A stretch of DNA of 36,279 nt from Verrucomicrobiota bacterium (lineage in GTDB: Bacteria; Verrucomicrobiota; Verrucomicrobiia; Palsa-1439), in assembly GCA_003152315.1 (NCBI GenBank), contig PLZV01000010.1:1-36279 (forward strand), in the 5' to 3' direction. Positions 8,601 to 15,319 of this stretch are shown here, in pieces. The notes under the pieces were generated by a model. It had not been told where the DNA came from. It saw only the letters and a list, made by a program, of their open reading frames with translations, and made no database searches. How positions within the stretch are numbered: position 1 is the first letter of the stretch; the number at the start of each line of letters is the position of its first letter. A program made the translations under genes and the position numbers.

Positions 8601-8773
8601 CGATGGCTGCCAAACTCGGCACCGGTAGCGAGGCGTACGCACCGCTGGCTCGGGCGATCATCGGTGGTCTCGCCGTTTCCGTAGTGCTCACGGTGTTCAT
8701 TGTGCCAGCGGCGTATCTGCTGGTCTATCGACGGAAAGCGGCTAGGGTCACGCCGAGCGAGGAGTTGGCGTGA
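5624..8773 (+). CDS. RND-family inner-membrane efflux pump
   Basis: From the ATG at 5624 the product is 1049 residues, the usual length of HAE-type RND transporters. It opens MSRFAIRYPYLIIVLCLITC (first helix), followed by LGRMPVDLFPAIRIP and the first porter loop. A helix block (about 340-540) contains FLSIPLSALAAF and LVFSRLIDNSVIVLENIF, then a second large periplasmic loop and the final helices with VGIVVSNSILIVEFTNRL. Compared with AcrB, the proton-relay pair Asp407-Asp408 reads Asp-Asn and the TM10 Lys940 reads Ser. This pattern occurs in a divergent subfamily, so proton coupling probably differs in detail. It works with the adaptor (3734) and channel (8770); the substrate is unknown. 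The TGA overlaps the GTG of the channel gene. Confidence 0.95.
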   Translation: MSRFAIRYPYLIIVLCLITCVVGVTSLGRMPVDLFPAIRIPVVVVATFYSGMAPEQIENDITGQFERMFTLASGIDHMESRSLTGVSLIKVYFQPGSNPDSDVTSIANLAMASLRYLPPGTLPPVVMKFDASSLPVCLVTLKGQGLSESQLRDLGQFTIRNQMAGVPGASVPPAFGGRYRQIMVYVDPLKLEAHQLSVMDVVRTVNEANLILPAGDVKIGPYDYNVYADSQINGMQDLNRVPLKTVGNASVLVADVGKAQDASQIQYNIVRVNSQHSVYLPVMKMGGDANTIAVVDGVRSRVAKLLDVPKRLVTEVVFDQSVFVRTAIETLIHEGAIGLVLTGVMILIFLGSMRATAAVFLSIPLSALAAFIALALGGNTINAMILGGLALVFSRLIDNSVIVLENIFRHLEMGETPEVAAEKGGKEVELAVLAATLTTVVVFFPVLFLYGVSRFLFTALALSVVLSLFASYFVAMTVVPLFCARLIKGHASHDGGEHAETETWGQKFNAGFNRRFTRMLDRYEGYLNIALLRPLSTILGIIGIFVLSLALYPFVGKAYFPRTDPGQFVINLKAPSGTRIELTDKLVGQVEDIVRDVVPKQDLKIIVSNIGVTPGFSAIFTPNSGPHTAFVQVGLNDSHRLSSFAYMNLVRTRLGSDLPQVSAYFQTGGLVDAILNLGMPAPLDIQVSSMDMKGAHDVANNIAQQVRRLSGISDVLVPQDVDYPALKLSIDRERASELGLSAKEVVDSLITALTSDGMIAPSYWIDPKTGNNYLLTVEYPEDTVKNLADLGSMPLRASNLKQPTRLDSVVRISHITAPTEVDHYQIRRTIDVYVAPSGEDLSHCYADVQKIIGRTQLPENMTVTVRGSVQAMRSSFQSFGLGLILSTLLVYLILVAQFQSWVDPLLILLAVPTGLTGVIVFLFITGTTLNVMSLMGVIMMVGIVVSNSILIVEFTNRLRAEGRPLQEAAVLACRVRLRPVLMTSLATLFGLIPMAAKLGTGSEAYAPLARAIIGGLAVSVVLTVFIVPAAYLLVYRRKAARVTPSEELA

Positions 8774-10068
8774 ACAAGACATGCGTTTGTTTGGCGTTGG
8801 CTTGCTCCGTCGGACTGGGTCTTCGCCCGGTGCGCGCCGAGGAAACGCACTCTCTGACCTTGAAAGAAGCACAGGAGATCACGCTCCGCAATCATCCCCG
8901 GATTTCCGAGACCGAACTGGAAGCACTAGCCACGGAGCAAATAGTGACGCAGGTCCGTGCCGGGTTCCTGCCGAGTGTGACGTTGAACGCCACGGCTGTG
9001 GATGCCTTTGAATCGAACACCCGCCTGGCGGCGGGCAGCCTGAATAACCCTTCTGTTTTTGATCGTGAGGCTGAGGGACTTACAGTCACGCAGATGTTGA
9101 CAGATTTTGGGAGAACCGCGCATCTGTTGAGTAGTTCCCGGCTTTATTCACGCGCACAAAATGCGAATGCCGAGGCAACGCGTGAGGAAATCCTGTTGCA
9201 AGTGGACGTAGCCTTTTTTACAGCATTGAAAGCGCAATCCGTGTTGGATGTGGCACGACAAACCTTGGAGACACGAAAATTGCTGCTAGATCAGGTTACC
9301 GCATTGGCCACAAATAAACTCCGATCCGAACTCGACCTCAGCTTTTCCCAAGTAGCCTACGAGGAGGGCAATCTACTGGTGGCCAAGGCGCAAAATGATT
9401 TGGACGAGGCGTTCGCGGTGCTCTCTACGCTGCTGGGGGATCGGGAGAAGCGCGCGTATCGGCTGATCGAAGAACCTGTATCGAATACGGCCACCGTGGA
9501 TACGACATCCTTGATTGACGTGGCGTTGTCGAGGCGACCGGATCTGGCCCGGTTGCGCTTGGAGCGCGATGGGGCTGCGCAATATGCGAAGGCGCAAAAA
9601 GCCCTCAGCTATCCAACCATTAATGCCTTCGGTAGCGGCGGTCTTATCCCGGTACGCGACACCGCTCATTTTGATGATCGGTACGCCGCCGCAGGTGTCA
9701 ATCTGAGTCTACCGATCTTCGATGGGGGTTTGAATTCTGCCAAGCGCTCGGAAGCCGAGTTGCGAGCCCAAGCGGCAGGGGAAAAACTACGGGATGCCGA
9801 GAACACGGCGATTCACGAAGTCCGCGCGGCGGGTCTCAATGTCAATTATGCCTGGGAACGGCTCGATTTGACCCAAAAACTCTTCGACAACGCCAGCCAT
9901 GCGTACGAACTGGCCGACGCGCGATACAAATTAGGGAGCAGCTCCATCGTGGAACTAAGCCAGGCACAACTCAGCAAGACCGAAGCCGAAATCGCCCACA
10001 CCAGCGCCAAATACGAGTATGAAATCCAGCGGGCCATGTTGAACTTCGAGATTGGTGCGGCGCAGTAA
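8770..10068 (+). CDS. TolC-family outer-membrane channel
   Basis: The gene starts at a GTG (8770) that overlaps the RND stop, giving 432 residues. A Sec signal peptide (MNKTCVCLALACSVGLGL, cleaved near VRAEE) precedes two similar halves of the outer-membrane-factor type. The first has LTLKEAQEITLRNHP and LGRTAHLLSSS-like helices; the second has LIDVALSRRPDLARLRLE, INAFGSGGLIP, ANLSLPIFDGG-like strand VNLSLPIFDGGLNSAKR, and a closing helix LADARYKLGSSSIVELSQAQ. There is no N-terminal lipobox, so it is not a lipoprotein channel of the CusC/OprM kind. It completes the tripartite efflux system and is the last gene of the operon; no clear terminator hairpin follows directly. Confidence 0.93.
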   Translation: MNKTCVCLALACSVGLGLRPVRAEETHSLTLKEAQEITLRNHPRISETELEALATEQIVTQVRAGFLPSVTLNATAVDAFESNTRLAAGSLNNPSVFDREAEGLTVTQMLTDFGRTAHLLSSSRLYSRAQNANAEATREEILLQVDVAFFTALKAQSVLDVARQTLETRKLLLDQVTALATNKLRSELDLSFSQVAYEEGNLLVAKAQNDLDEAFAVLSTLLGDREKRAYRLIEEPVSNTATVDTTSLIDVALSRRPDLARLRLERDGAAQYAKAQKALSYPTINAFGSGGLIPVRDTAHFDDRYAAAGVNLSLPIFDGGLNSAKRSEAELRAQAAGEKLRDAENTAIHEVRAAGLNVNYAWERLDLTQKLFDNASHAYELADARYKLGSSSIVELSQAQLSKTEAEIAHTSAKYEYEIQRAMLNFEIGAAQ

Positions 10069-10769
10069 TTCCAGACAGGGATTGCGCATCGCGTACGGCC
10101 ACATCGTTTGGCACCACGCTAACGACCCTACCACTTGATGGCCATCGTCTTGGTACTACAGACCCGACATTACCCGTGCAGGGCCGCCAAAGACTTTAGT
10201 GTTTTTCGCTCCGGCCCGCTCCGCCGCAAAACCCCAAAGACTTGGCTATGCCGTTTGCGATCAGACTTCGCTCCGAGGTCGCCGCTTCGATCCACAAATT
10301 CTCGCAGCCACATCGTTTGTCGCAATCACCGTCCATCGCGCATACGAATACCCAAGTCGGTTTGCGTGAATCGCCTTTCGATTGTACGGCTCGCGGCGCG
10401 CTGTCAAGGTCGAGTTCCCCTGCCGCCCCGAACTTCCACCGTTGACAGTGCTCGCTCCGCCACGGCTTGGCTTCTAAGGCTTCACGCTAGAGCAACTTCG
10501 CTCCCGCTGCATCTGCGTCGATTCACGTCGCTTGAAACGACCCGAAGCGGAGCGCATCGTCTCGACCGTGTAGATGATTAGAGAGCGACGCCCAACCTCT
10601 AAGCCGGGCTTAGAAGTTTTGACGCACAACTGACCCTTGTGTCACTGGTTTATCACCGATGAAATATCGCAACGACGATGCCAGTCCGTTAGAGTCCCCG
10701 CGCAGACACTGACGGACGTACCACGCATAGTGTACGCGCTCGCCGCAGATGCGGCCCGCAAGGTTTGCG
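10069..10769. other. about 700 bp without a convincing gene, with short repeats
   Basis: No reading frame here has recognisable protein character; open stretches are Arg/Ser-rich and look incidental. The stretch contains a 13-bp direct repeat, GCCACATCGTTTG, at 10098-10110 and 10307-10319. It also has two loosely similar blocks near 10240-10297 and 10463-10527, sharing CTTGGCT, ACTTCGCTCC and a later TCGAT-CAC, and an inverted repeat at 10594-10618. It separates the efflux operon from the recombinase-carrying region and may include the outer end of the mobile element or decayed sequence. I see no tRNA fragment in it. Confidence 0.5.
10594..10618. repeat. inverted repeat, 11-bp arms with one mismatch, 3-nt loop
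   Basis: The arms AACCTCTAAGC and GCTTAGAAGTT flank CGG, with one C-A mismatch, and the right arm runs into TTTT on the plus strand. It could be a transcription terminator, but no gene lies close upstream on that strand. It could equally be a recombination or protein-binding site of the mobile region. Confidence 0.45.
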
Positions 10770-11219
10770 CTAAATGGTTTTTGGGTCGGCAATGCGGGGA
10801 CCGCCGACGCCTTGCGGGCGGAAAATGTGTAAATCCGGCATGCCACCTTTCTCCGATTGCACAGCGGGCTTGATAGCGCACAAGCTGTCGGCTTTGCGCG
10901 TCCTGGCAGCTTTCGGATTGCCGGTCGAATCGTGCTGTAGCGCCTTAACGGACGCTTTGCGTGGTCGGCGCGTCCGAGGCGTCAACTCCAGCACCTCGTG
11001 GCAAAACCGTGCCACGGTATCATGCGATACCACTACGTTAATGCTGCGCAGGATTTCGGCGATGATTGCGTAAGACGCCCCTTTGCGCCGCAGTTCCACG
11101 ATGCCATCTTTGAGCGGCAGCAGCCTCTGAAACTTCGCCGACGGTTTTGGCGTAAAATTTCTGATGGCGGTTGCGAATTGGTTTTGCGCCAGTTCGGCGT
11201 CAATAGGGGTGTCATTCAT
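10770..11219 (-). CDS. hypothetical protein with HTH-like segment, mobile-element accessory
   Basis: The 149-residue product is basic, starts MNDTPIDAELAQNQFATAIR and contains a segment (LPLKDGIVELRRKGASYAII, then AEILRSINVVVSHDTVARFC) that looks like a helix-turn-helix. The pattern of a short 'rrKGaSyr-IA' helix, a turn and 'vSh-TVaRF' is seen in small accessory proteins of conjugative or integrative elements (TraK-like annotations). The C-terminal third (RTRRPRKASVKALQ onward) is low-complexity, basic and probably disordered. It diverges from the excisionase-like gene at 11359, with two palindromes between them. I do not assign a function beyond probable DNA binding. Confidence 0.55.
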   Translation of the reverse strand: MNDTPIDAELAQNQFATAIRNFTPKPSAKFQRLLPLKDGIVELRRKGASYAIIAEILRSINVVVSHDTVARFCHEVLELTPRTRRPRKASVKALQHDSTGNPKAARTRKADSLCAIKPAVQSEKGGMPDLHIFRPQGVGGPRIADPKTI

Positions 11220-11255
11220 GCGTAAAGCACTCTGTCGCGGTTGCGCGGTAAACTT

Positions 11256-11269
11256 CTAGCATTCGCTAG
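11256..11269. promoter_or_regulatory. palindrome CTAGC-N4-GCTAG, candidate operator
   Basis: A perfect 5-bp inverted repeat with a 4-base spacer lies in the divergent region, 37 bp before the hypothetical gene start at 11219. It has the same arm-spacer layout as the palindrome at 11327-11344, but the arms differ in sequence. Confidence 0.35.
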
Positions 11270-11326
11270 GGGTCGGGCGTGCCATCTTTCCATGCGCTGG
11301 AGTAAAGCGTATTCCTCGCAGCAATC

Positions 11327-11344
11327 TGTTCCCGTTTGGGAACA
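11327..11344. promoter_or_regulatory. palindrome TGTTCCC-N4-GGGAACA, candidate operator
   Basis: A perfect 7-bp inverted repeat with spacer GTTT ends 14 bp before the ATG of the excisionase-like gene at 11359. The position suits an operator overlapping the promoter or leader of that gene. One of the two element-encoded HTH proteins is a natural candidate to bind it. Confidence 0.45.
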
Positions 11345-11358
11345 CAATTTCCCGCGAA

Positions 11359-11568
11359 ATGCGGTACGTGAGATGGGTGCAAACAAACAAGTTGGAATTC
11401 CGGCTCGCGCTTACACGATATGAAACAGCCAAAGCCCTGGGCGTAACGCCGATCACGGTTGACCGACTTGTGGCCCGTGGGCTACTGCGTCCCTGCCGTG
11501 CGTTGCGTAGGCCGCTGTTTCCGCGTACTGAGATCGAACGGTTTCTAAAGGAAACGACTGCCGAGTAG
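11359..11568 (+). CDS. excisionase-like / MerR-like helix-turn-helix protein
   Basis: This 69-residue protein contains a small winged HTH of the HTH_17/excisionase type: LTRYETAKALGVTPITVDRL (turn and recognition helix), then VARGLLRPCRALRRPLFPRT and EIERFLKET, the usual 'R-P-L-F/Y-x-x-x-E-I-x-x-F-L' ending. Such proteins bind att-site DNA to set the direction of integrase reactions, or repress neighbouring genes. It sits tail-to-tail with the tyrosine recombinase gene (its stop at 11568, the recombinase stop at 11589), consistent with an Int/Xis pair. An upstream in-frame start is not obvious and the first 15 residues may be leader-like. Confidence 0.75.
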   Translation: MRYVRWVQTNKLEFRLALTRYETAKALGVTPITVDRLVARGLLRPCRALRRPLFPRTEIERFLKETTAE

Positions 11569-11588
11569 AGCAAGCAATGCGCCGTCCT

Positions 11589-12704
11589 TTATACCCTCAC
11601 CGCCATCGGCACGACGTTGGCGGGTTCGGCTGTGGATGCGCCCCAGTTCATGCGCTTGGCCATCGCGGCGCTGTGTTCGTCGCGCAAGTGGCCGTATGTC
11701 TTGGCTACGAGTAAACCCCCGTCTTTGTGCCCGAGCCAGCCCGCGATTGTTTTGAAATCAACGCCGGCTTCGATGGCATTGGAGCAAAAGAAGTGGCGCA
11801 GACTGTGGTGGTGGAAATGCGGTAGCTTTGATGTATCACAGGCAGACGTGATGGCTTTCTTTGCGTTGTCGATTTGTACGATGCGGTCTGTCGGTTCGGG
11901 TGGCTTGGGTAGTGAAGTCTGTACGCGTAGAAGAAACTCTTCCAGCGCGGGGAAAAGGGGAATAGTGCGCGCCTCGTGGTTCTTTGTGCCGGTTTCGCCG
12001 CCGGTCACGGTGAAGTTTTTCAATTCAAGATTTACGTCGCCCCAGGTCATGGCGGTGGCTTCCGCAAGACGGCAGCCGGAATAAGCTAGTAGCTCGCACA
12101 GATCAGCCGCCTCGCGATAGCGAACGTCCGACTTCCGCAATGTATCCAGCAGGGTCTTAAATTGCGCTTTCGTTGGGATGACAACCTTGGCTTGGTGTTG
12201 CTTGCGCCGCTCGACGACTCGCGCGGGGTTCTCCAGAATCAGGCCTTCGCGCATCCCGTAGTCGAGAATCTGAATCAGTGTCTCGCGCTCGATGTTGAAA
12301 GTGCGGGCCGCCGCAGTCTTGTTCCGTGATGCCGCCCAGGTATCGACGTGGCTCTTGTCGATAGCGCGGACGGTGTTGGTGAAGTACGGTTTTAACGCGT
12401 TGATCGCGGTCTCACGGCGCAAACGGCTCGACGGCTTCATCATGCTGCCGACGGTATCCAACCAACGTTTGGCTAGGTCGGCAAAGAGGATGGCCTTGCC
12501 TGCTTTGGTGTTGAGTCGGGCTACCTTTTGGCGTAAAGCTTCAAGTCGCCTGCGCGCCAGTTCTTTGTCAGTAGTTTTGAGTGATTTCTTAACTTGATCA
12601 CCCTTGCGGGTGAAGATGCCGTAGAAGACGCCGAAATCGGCGGAACGGTACAGGCAAGGGATATTGGTTTTCTCCAAGACTTGGCTCCTGGGGGCAGCTT
12701 TCAT
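11589..12704 (-). CDS. tyrosine recombinase / phage-type integrase
   Basis: From the ATG at 12704-12702 the product is 371 residues; the frame is open to a TTG at 12746, but that extension would read through the direct repeats. An N-terminal arm-binding-like region and a SAM-like core-binding domain (FADLAKRWLDTVGSM...INALKPYF) precede the catalytic domain. Catalytic residues are visible: R212 in AYSGCRLAEA, H300 and R303 in HHSLRHFF, H326 in GWLGHKDGG and the nucleophile Y337 in AKTYGHL. All are intact, so it should be active. Its start faces the 5' end of tRNA-Arg(CCU), 91 bp away, while an excisionase-like gene lies beyond its 3' end. This is the core of an integrated element. Confidence 0.93.
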   Translation of the reverse strand: MKAAPRSQVLEKTNIPCLYRSADFGVFYGIFTRKGDQVKKSLKTTDKELARRRLEALRQKVARLNTKAGKAILFADLAKRWLDTVGSMMKPSSRLRRETAINALKPYFTNTVRAIDKSHVDTWAASRNKTAAARTFNIERETLIQILDYGMREGLILENPARVVERRKQHQAKVVIPTKAQFKTLLDTLRKSDVRYREAADLCELLAYSGCRLAEATAMTWGDVNLELKNFTVTGGETGTKNHEARTIPLFPALEEFLLRVQTSLPKPPEPTDRIVQIDNAKKAITSACDTSKLPHFHHHSLRHFFCSNAIEAGVDFKTIAGWLGHKDGGLLVAKTYGHLRDEHSAAMAKRMNWGASTAEPANVVPMAVRV

Positions 12705-12714
12705 GGTGGGAATA

Positions 12715-12742
12715 GTAAAGATTGCAAGTTTAGATTGCAAGT
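12715..12742. repeat. tandem direct repeats upstream of the integrase
   Basis: AGATTGCAAGT occurs at 12719-12729 and 12732-12742, a 13-bp period. The longer word GTAAAGATTG, overlapping the first copy at 12715-12724, recurs at 12781-12790, only 5 bp before the tRNA. Such iterated sites between an integrase start and a tRNA suit arm-type integrase or Xis binding sites. This is an inference from position. Confidence 0.5.
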
Positions 12743-12795
12743 ACAATATATTGGCATAATGAAATGCTCACAAAAACACTGTAAAGATTGATTTT

Positions 12796-12872
12796 GCTCC
12801 CGTAGCTCAGATGGATAGAGCGTCGGTTTCCTAAACCGCAGGTCGCCCGTTCGAATCGGGCCGGGAGCGCCA
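12796..12872 (+). tRNA. tRNA-Arg (anticodon CCU), CCA encoded
   Basis: The sequence folds as a cloverleaf. Acceptor GCTCCCG pairs with CGGGAGC (12862-12868), the D-arm is GCTC/GAGC, the anticodon loop TTCCTAA gives anticodon CCU, and the T-arm GCCCG-TTCGAAT-CGGGC is perfect. The discriminator is G and the 3' CCA is encoded at 12870-12872. The outermost pair of the anticodon stem (T-C) is a mismatch. The anticodon reads AGG, a rare Arg codon in GC-rich genomes. The integrase gene lies upstream on the opposite strand. Confidence 0.96.
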
Positions 12873-12925
12873 TTTTCGAAATGGACAAAGTGCCGGACGC
12901 AGACAAGTAAGAAAGGATGGTCAAT

Positions 12926-13507
12926 ATGGCTTTCACACTGCAGATTGGAGATAAGGCGCTCGATTTCAAGTTGCCCGCTACGGACGGCAGGACTTACCGG
13001 CTCGCGGATTTCGCTGATGCCGGGGTGCTAGTGATCTTTTTTACCTGCAACCATTGCCCTTACGTCACCGGGTCGGACGAAGTGACGAGGCGGACAGCAG
13101 AGCAATTCGGTTCCCAGGGTGTCCGGTTTGTGGGGATCAATTCCAACAGCAAGAACACCTACGCCGACGATGACTTCCCGCATATGGTCGCGCGAATGCA
13201 GGAGAAGAAATTCCCATGGATCTACCTGCGCGACGAATCGCAGGACGTGGCCCGCGCCTATGGGGCGTTGCGCACGCCGCACTTCTACGTGTTCGACCGA
13301 TCCCGAAAACTCATCTACACCGGCCGAGGTGTGGATACGCCCCGCGACACGAGCAAGATGACCGTCAACGACCTGGAGCGGGCGCTGCGGGAACATTTGG
13401 CCGGGCAACCGGTGAGCCAACCGAAAATGAATCCCATTGGCTGCAACGTCAAATGGGACGGGAAGGATGCGCACTGGATGCCGGCTGAGGCCTGCGATCT
13501 GGTCTAA
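12926..13507 (+). CDS. thioredoxin-fold (AhpC/TSA-like redoxin) protein
   Basis: I start at the ATG at 12926, which has AGAAAGG at 12910-12916 with 9-bp spacing; the upstream ATG at 12917 abuts that site. The 193-residue protein opens [20 protein letters not shown], the usual redoxin entry, and has the redox motif [10 protein letters not shown] with C41 and C44. [20 protein letters not shown] and the cis-Pro region RTPHFYVFD follow. This is the cytosolic 'thioredoxin family protein' type with CxxCP, lacking a signal peptide, probably a thiol oxidoreductase or peroxidase; no partner is indicated. A C-terminal segment with NPIGCNVKW adds a third conserved Cys. The epimerase gene starts 3 bp after its stop. 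Confidence 0.88.
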   Translation: MAFTLQIGDKALDFKLPATDGRTYRLADFADAGVLVIFFTCNHCPYVTGSDEVTRRTAEQFGSQGVRFVGINSNSKNTYADDDFPHMVARMQEKKFPWIYLRDESQDVARAYGALRTPHFYVFDRSRKLIYTGRGVDTPRDTSKMTVNDLERALREHLAGQPVSQPKMNPIGCNVKWDGKDAHWMPAEACDLV

Positions 13508-13510
13508 GGG

Positions 13511-14515
13511 ATGCGCGTGTTGATCATTGGTGGGACGGGGCTGATTAGCCGGGGGATCGTCAAGCATCTGCTGGCGCGGGGTGCCGAGGTCACCGTCTTC
13601 AATCGCGCGCAACGCGAGAACACCTTGTCCGGCGAAGTGAAACGGCTCACCGGCGACCGCAACCAGTTTGCGGATTTCGAGCGGCAGTTCGCCGCGACGC
13701 GCTTCGACGTGGTCATCGACATGATCGGCTTCACACCCGAGCAGGCGGCCAGCGACGTGCGCGCCTTCCGCGGCCGGTGCGAGCAGTTCATCTTCTGTTC
13801 GACCGTCTGCACCTATGGCGTGAAAATGCCGCCGCAGGTGCTGGTGGACGAATCGTTCCCGCAGGAACCCGTCAGCGGTTACGGGCGCAACAAGCTGGCA
13901 TGCGAACAAATCTTTCGTCGTGCCCACGACGAGCGGCAGTTTCAAGTGACGATCATTCGTCCCAGTAGCACTTACGGCGCTGGGGCGCCATTGATCGACA
14001 ATCTGGAACCCGACGCTACGGCGTGGGACCGCATCGAGCGCGGACAACCTGTGCTCTGCGCGGGCGACGGGCTGGGACTGTGGCAATCCACGCATCGCGA
14101 CGATTGCGGCAAGTTTTTCGCCTACGCGGCACTCAATCCGCGAACCTACGGCCAGAATTACAACGCCACGCGCGATGAGGTTTTGACCTGGCGGGACTAC
14201 CATCGCCAGGCGGCCACCGCGCTCGGCAAGACGGCGCAACTGGTGTTCATGCCGGCGGCCTGGATTGTCCAGCATGATCCGCAGCGGTTTGGTCTGCTCC
14301 ACGAGATTACCCAATTTCACGGCGCGTACAACTCGACCAAGGCCCGCCGCGACGTTCCTGAATTCGTTTGCGAGGTTGACCTGACAAGCGGCGCGACGGA
14401 AACCTTTGCCGATCTTCGGCATCGCAACGCCTGGCGAGACAGCCAGGCGGATACACTCTATCAGTCGATGATGGACGAGGCGCTGGCTTCCGGCGTTGCG
14501 CCGGTTCCGGCTTAG
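13511..14515 (+). CDS. NAD-dependent epimerase/dehydratase (extended SDR)
   Basis: The 334-residue protein begins with a Rossmann dinucleotide loop, MRVLIIGGTGLISRGIVKHL, followed by the acidic-sheet region (VVIDMIGFTPEQ), a Ser/Thr-rich strand FIFCSTVCTYG and the catalytic Y-x-x-x-K in SGYGRNKLACEQ. It belongs to the extended short-chain dehydrogenases that act on nucleotide sugars; the GxxGxxS variant and FNRAQREN binding loop resemble the CSP41-like/isoflavone-reductase-like branch rather than GalE proper. Substrate unknown. It is the second gene of a probable pair with the redoxin (3-bp gap) and runs convergently toward the lipoprotein gene ending at 14531. Confidence 0.87.
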   Translation: MRVLIIGGTGLISRGIVKHLLARGAEVTVFNRAQRENTLSGEVKRLTGDRNQFADFERQFAATRFDVVIDMIGFTPEQAASDVRAFRGRCEQFIFCSTVCTYGVKMPPQVLVDESFPQEPVSGYGRNKLACEQIFRRAHDERQFQVTIIRPSSTYGAGAPLIDNLEPDATAWDRIERGQPVLCAGDGLGLWQSTHRDDCGKFFAYAALNPRTYGQNYNATRDEVLTWRDYHRQAATALGKTAQLVFMPAAWIVQHDPQRFGLLHEITQFHGAYNSTKARRDVPEFVCEVDLTSGATETFADLRHRNAWRDSQADTLYQSMMDEALASGVAPVPA

Positions 14516-14530
14516 GGACGATCGAGTGTG

Positions 14531-15319
14531 TTAGCGGAGCAGGCTCGTGTACATCCGCCTGACGTGAACGGGACCGCCGCGGAAATAAAAAGTCTTTTCG
14601 TAAGAAAATACCTGGACGGTGCGATCGAAAGTCAGGGTCCGCGGAGCGTCCGTGTAATTCGGATCATACACGTGGAAAGTAACTTGCCCGGGCTGGGTGG
14701 CCGCGATTTCTTCAAAGACCGTGACGGCATGATTGATGTTCAGCTCCGGGAAATTATAGAGCCACACCACCATTGGGTGGCCTTGATGCAGCCAGTCTTG
14801 CAAGTTATCGCATAGACGCCCCTCGTCTTCGGGTGAAGGTTTAAACGGCATGGGAAATTTCCGCAGGTGAAAATAGGTCGTCCACCCGGCGCCCAGGTTG
14901 GCGCGCAACAGGCGGCCCTCGCGTTCGCTCAATTCATGGAGGTTGGCAAAGCCTGGGAAGGCAACACGCTGGTCGGGAGGTTCGCTGGGCCACCATGCCG
15001 CGCGATCACGTACGTCACGAATGCGGCACGCCAGTTCCTCGGTTGACACGGGCGGCGCTTGCGGCTCGAAGCGGGCGTGTTTCCAGAATTGCACCACGCC
15101 TGCGGCCATGATGAAGCAGCGGCGGGTGTAGGAGTGTTCGCGTTCCTGCGGTTTTACATCTGGGGTATGAACACCGTTTTGGTAATTGAAGACCAATTCA
15201 TTGGCGTACGCGAAAGTATCATGCTGGAAGTTGAGGGGCCGGCCCGCGCCAGCGGTTGGTTGGACCGACGCGCAGCCTGCCGAAATCATCACGAGCCAGA
15301 CCGCAATCAAAATTCGCAT
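14531..15319 (-). CDS. lipoprotein with C39-peptidase-like C-terminal half
   Basis: From the ATG at 15319 the product is 262 residues with a lipoprotein signal MRILIAVWLVMISAGC (lipobox SAGC). The mature protein starts with FAYANELVFNYQNG, has a central helical region and ends with WLHQGHPMVVWLYNFPELN, then NHAVTVFE and VYDPNYTDAPRTLTFD. The GxPxxVxL...NHAVxVxxY...YDPN arrangement is how papain-like C39-type peptidases place their His and Asp, but at the position where a catalytic Cys is expected I see only Ala/Asn (FAYANEL). It is therefore probably inactive or a different fold. Its start overlaps the end of the deacetylase gene (15307-16029) by 13 bp, so the two are coupled. Confidence 0.7.
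   Translation of the reverse strand: MRILIAVWLVMISAGCASVQPTAGAGRPLNFQHDTFAYANELVFNYQNGVHTPDVKPQEREHSYTRRCFIMAAGVVQFWKHARFEPQAPPVSTEELACRIRDVRDRAAWWPSEPPDQRVAFPGFANLHELSEREGRLLRANLGAGWTTYFHLRKFPMPFKPSPEDEGRLCDNLQDWLHQGHPMVVWLYNFPELNINHAVTVFEEIAATQPGQVTFHVYDPNYTDAPRTLTFDRTVQVFSYEKTFYFRGGPVHVRRMYTSLLR

Larger units (their letters stand above)
10770..12795. mobile_element. small integrated element or remnant next to tRNA-Arg (limits approximate)
   Basis: The block carries an intact tyrosine recombinase, an excisionase-like HTH protein and one accessory gene, with no recognisable cargo. It lies directly beside a tRNA gene, the standard target of this recombinase class. I could not find a duplicated tRNA segment marking the far end, and the element lies on the 5' side of the tRNA, so the left limit is a guess and may reach into 10069-10769. 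The thiol-protein gene beyond the tRNA appears to belong to the host. Confidence 0.55.

Noticed and set aside
10135-10581. 148-residue plus-strand open frame in the gap after the efflux operon
   Set aside because: Arg/Ser-rich composition, no ribosome-binding site and no recognisable motif; treated as non-coding.
10588-10700. Possible integron attC site, because GCCCAAC (an RYYYAAC word) occurs at 10590-10596
   Set aside because: No matching GTTRRRY word lies at the right distance, and there is no integron-type integrase domain in the recombinase.
12730-12969. 79-residue minus-strand frame over the tRNA (LPARFERATCGLGNRRSIH-like)
   Set aside because: It is the reverse reading of the tRNA-Arg gene and a familiar annotation artefact, not a protein.
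13028-14422. 464-residue minus-strand open frame opposite the redoxin and epimerase genes
   Set aside because: It lies antisense to two clearly recognised genes, has no family signature and spans their junction, as expected for a chance frame in GC-rich DNA.
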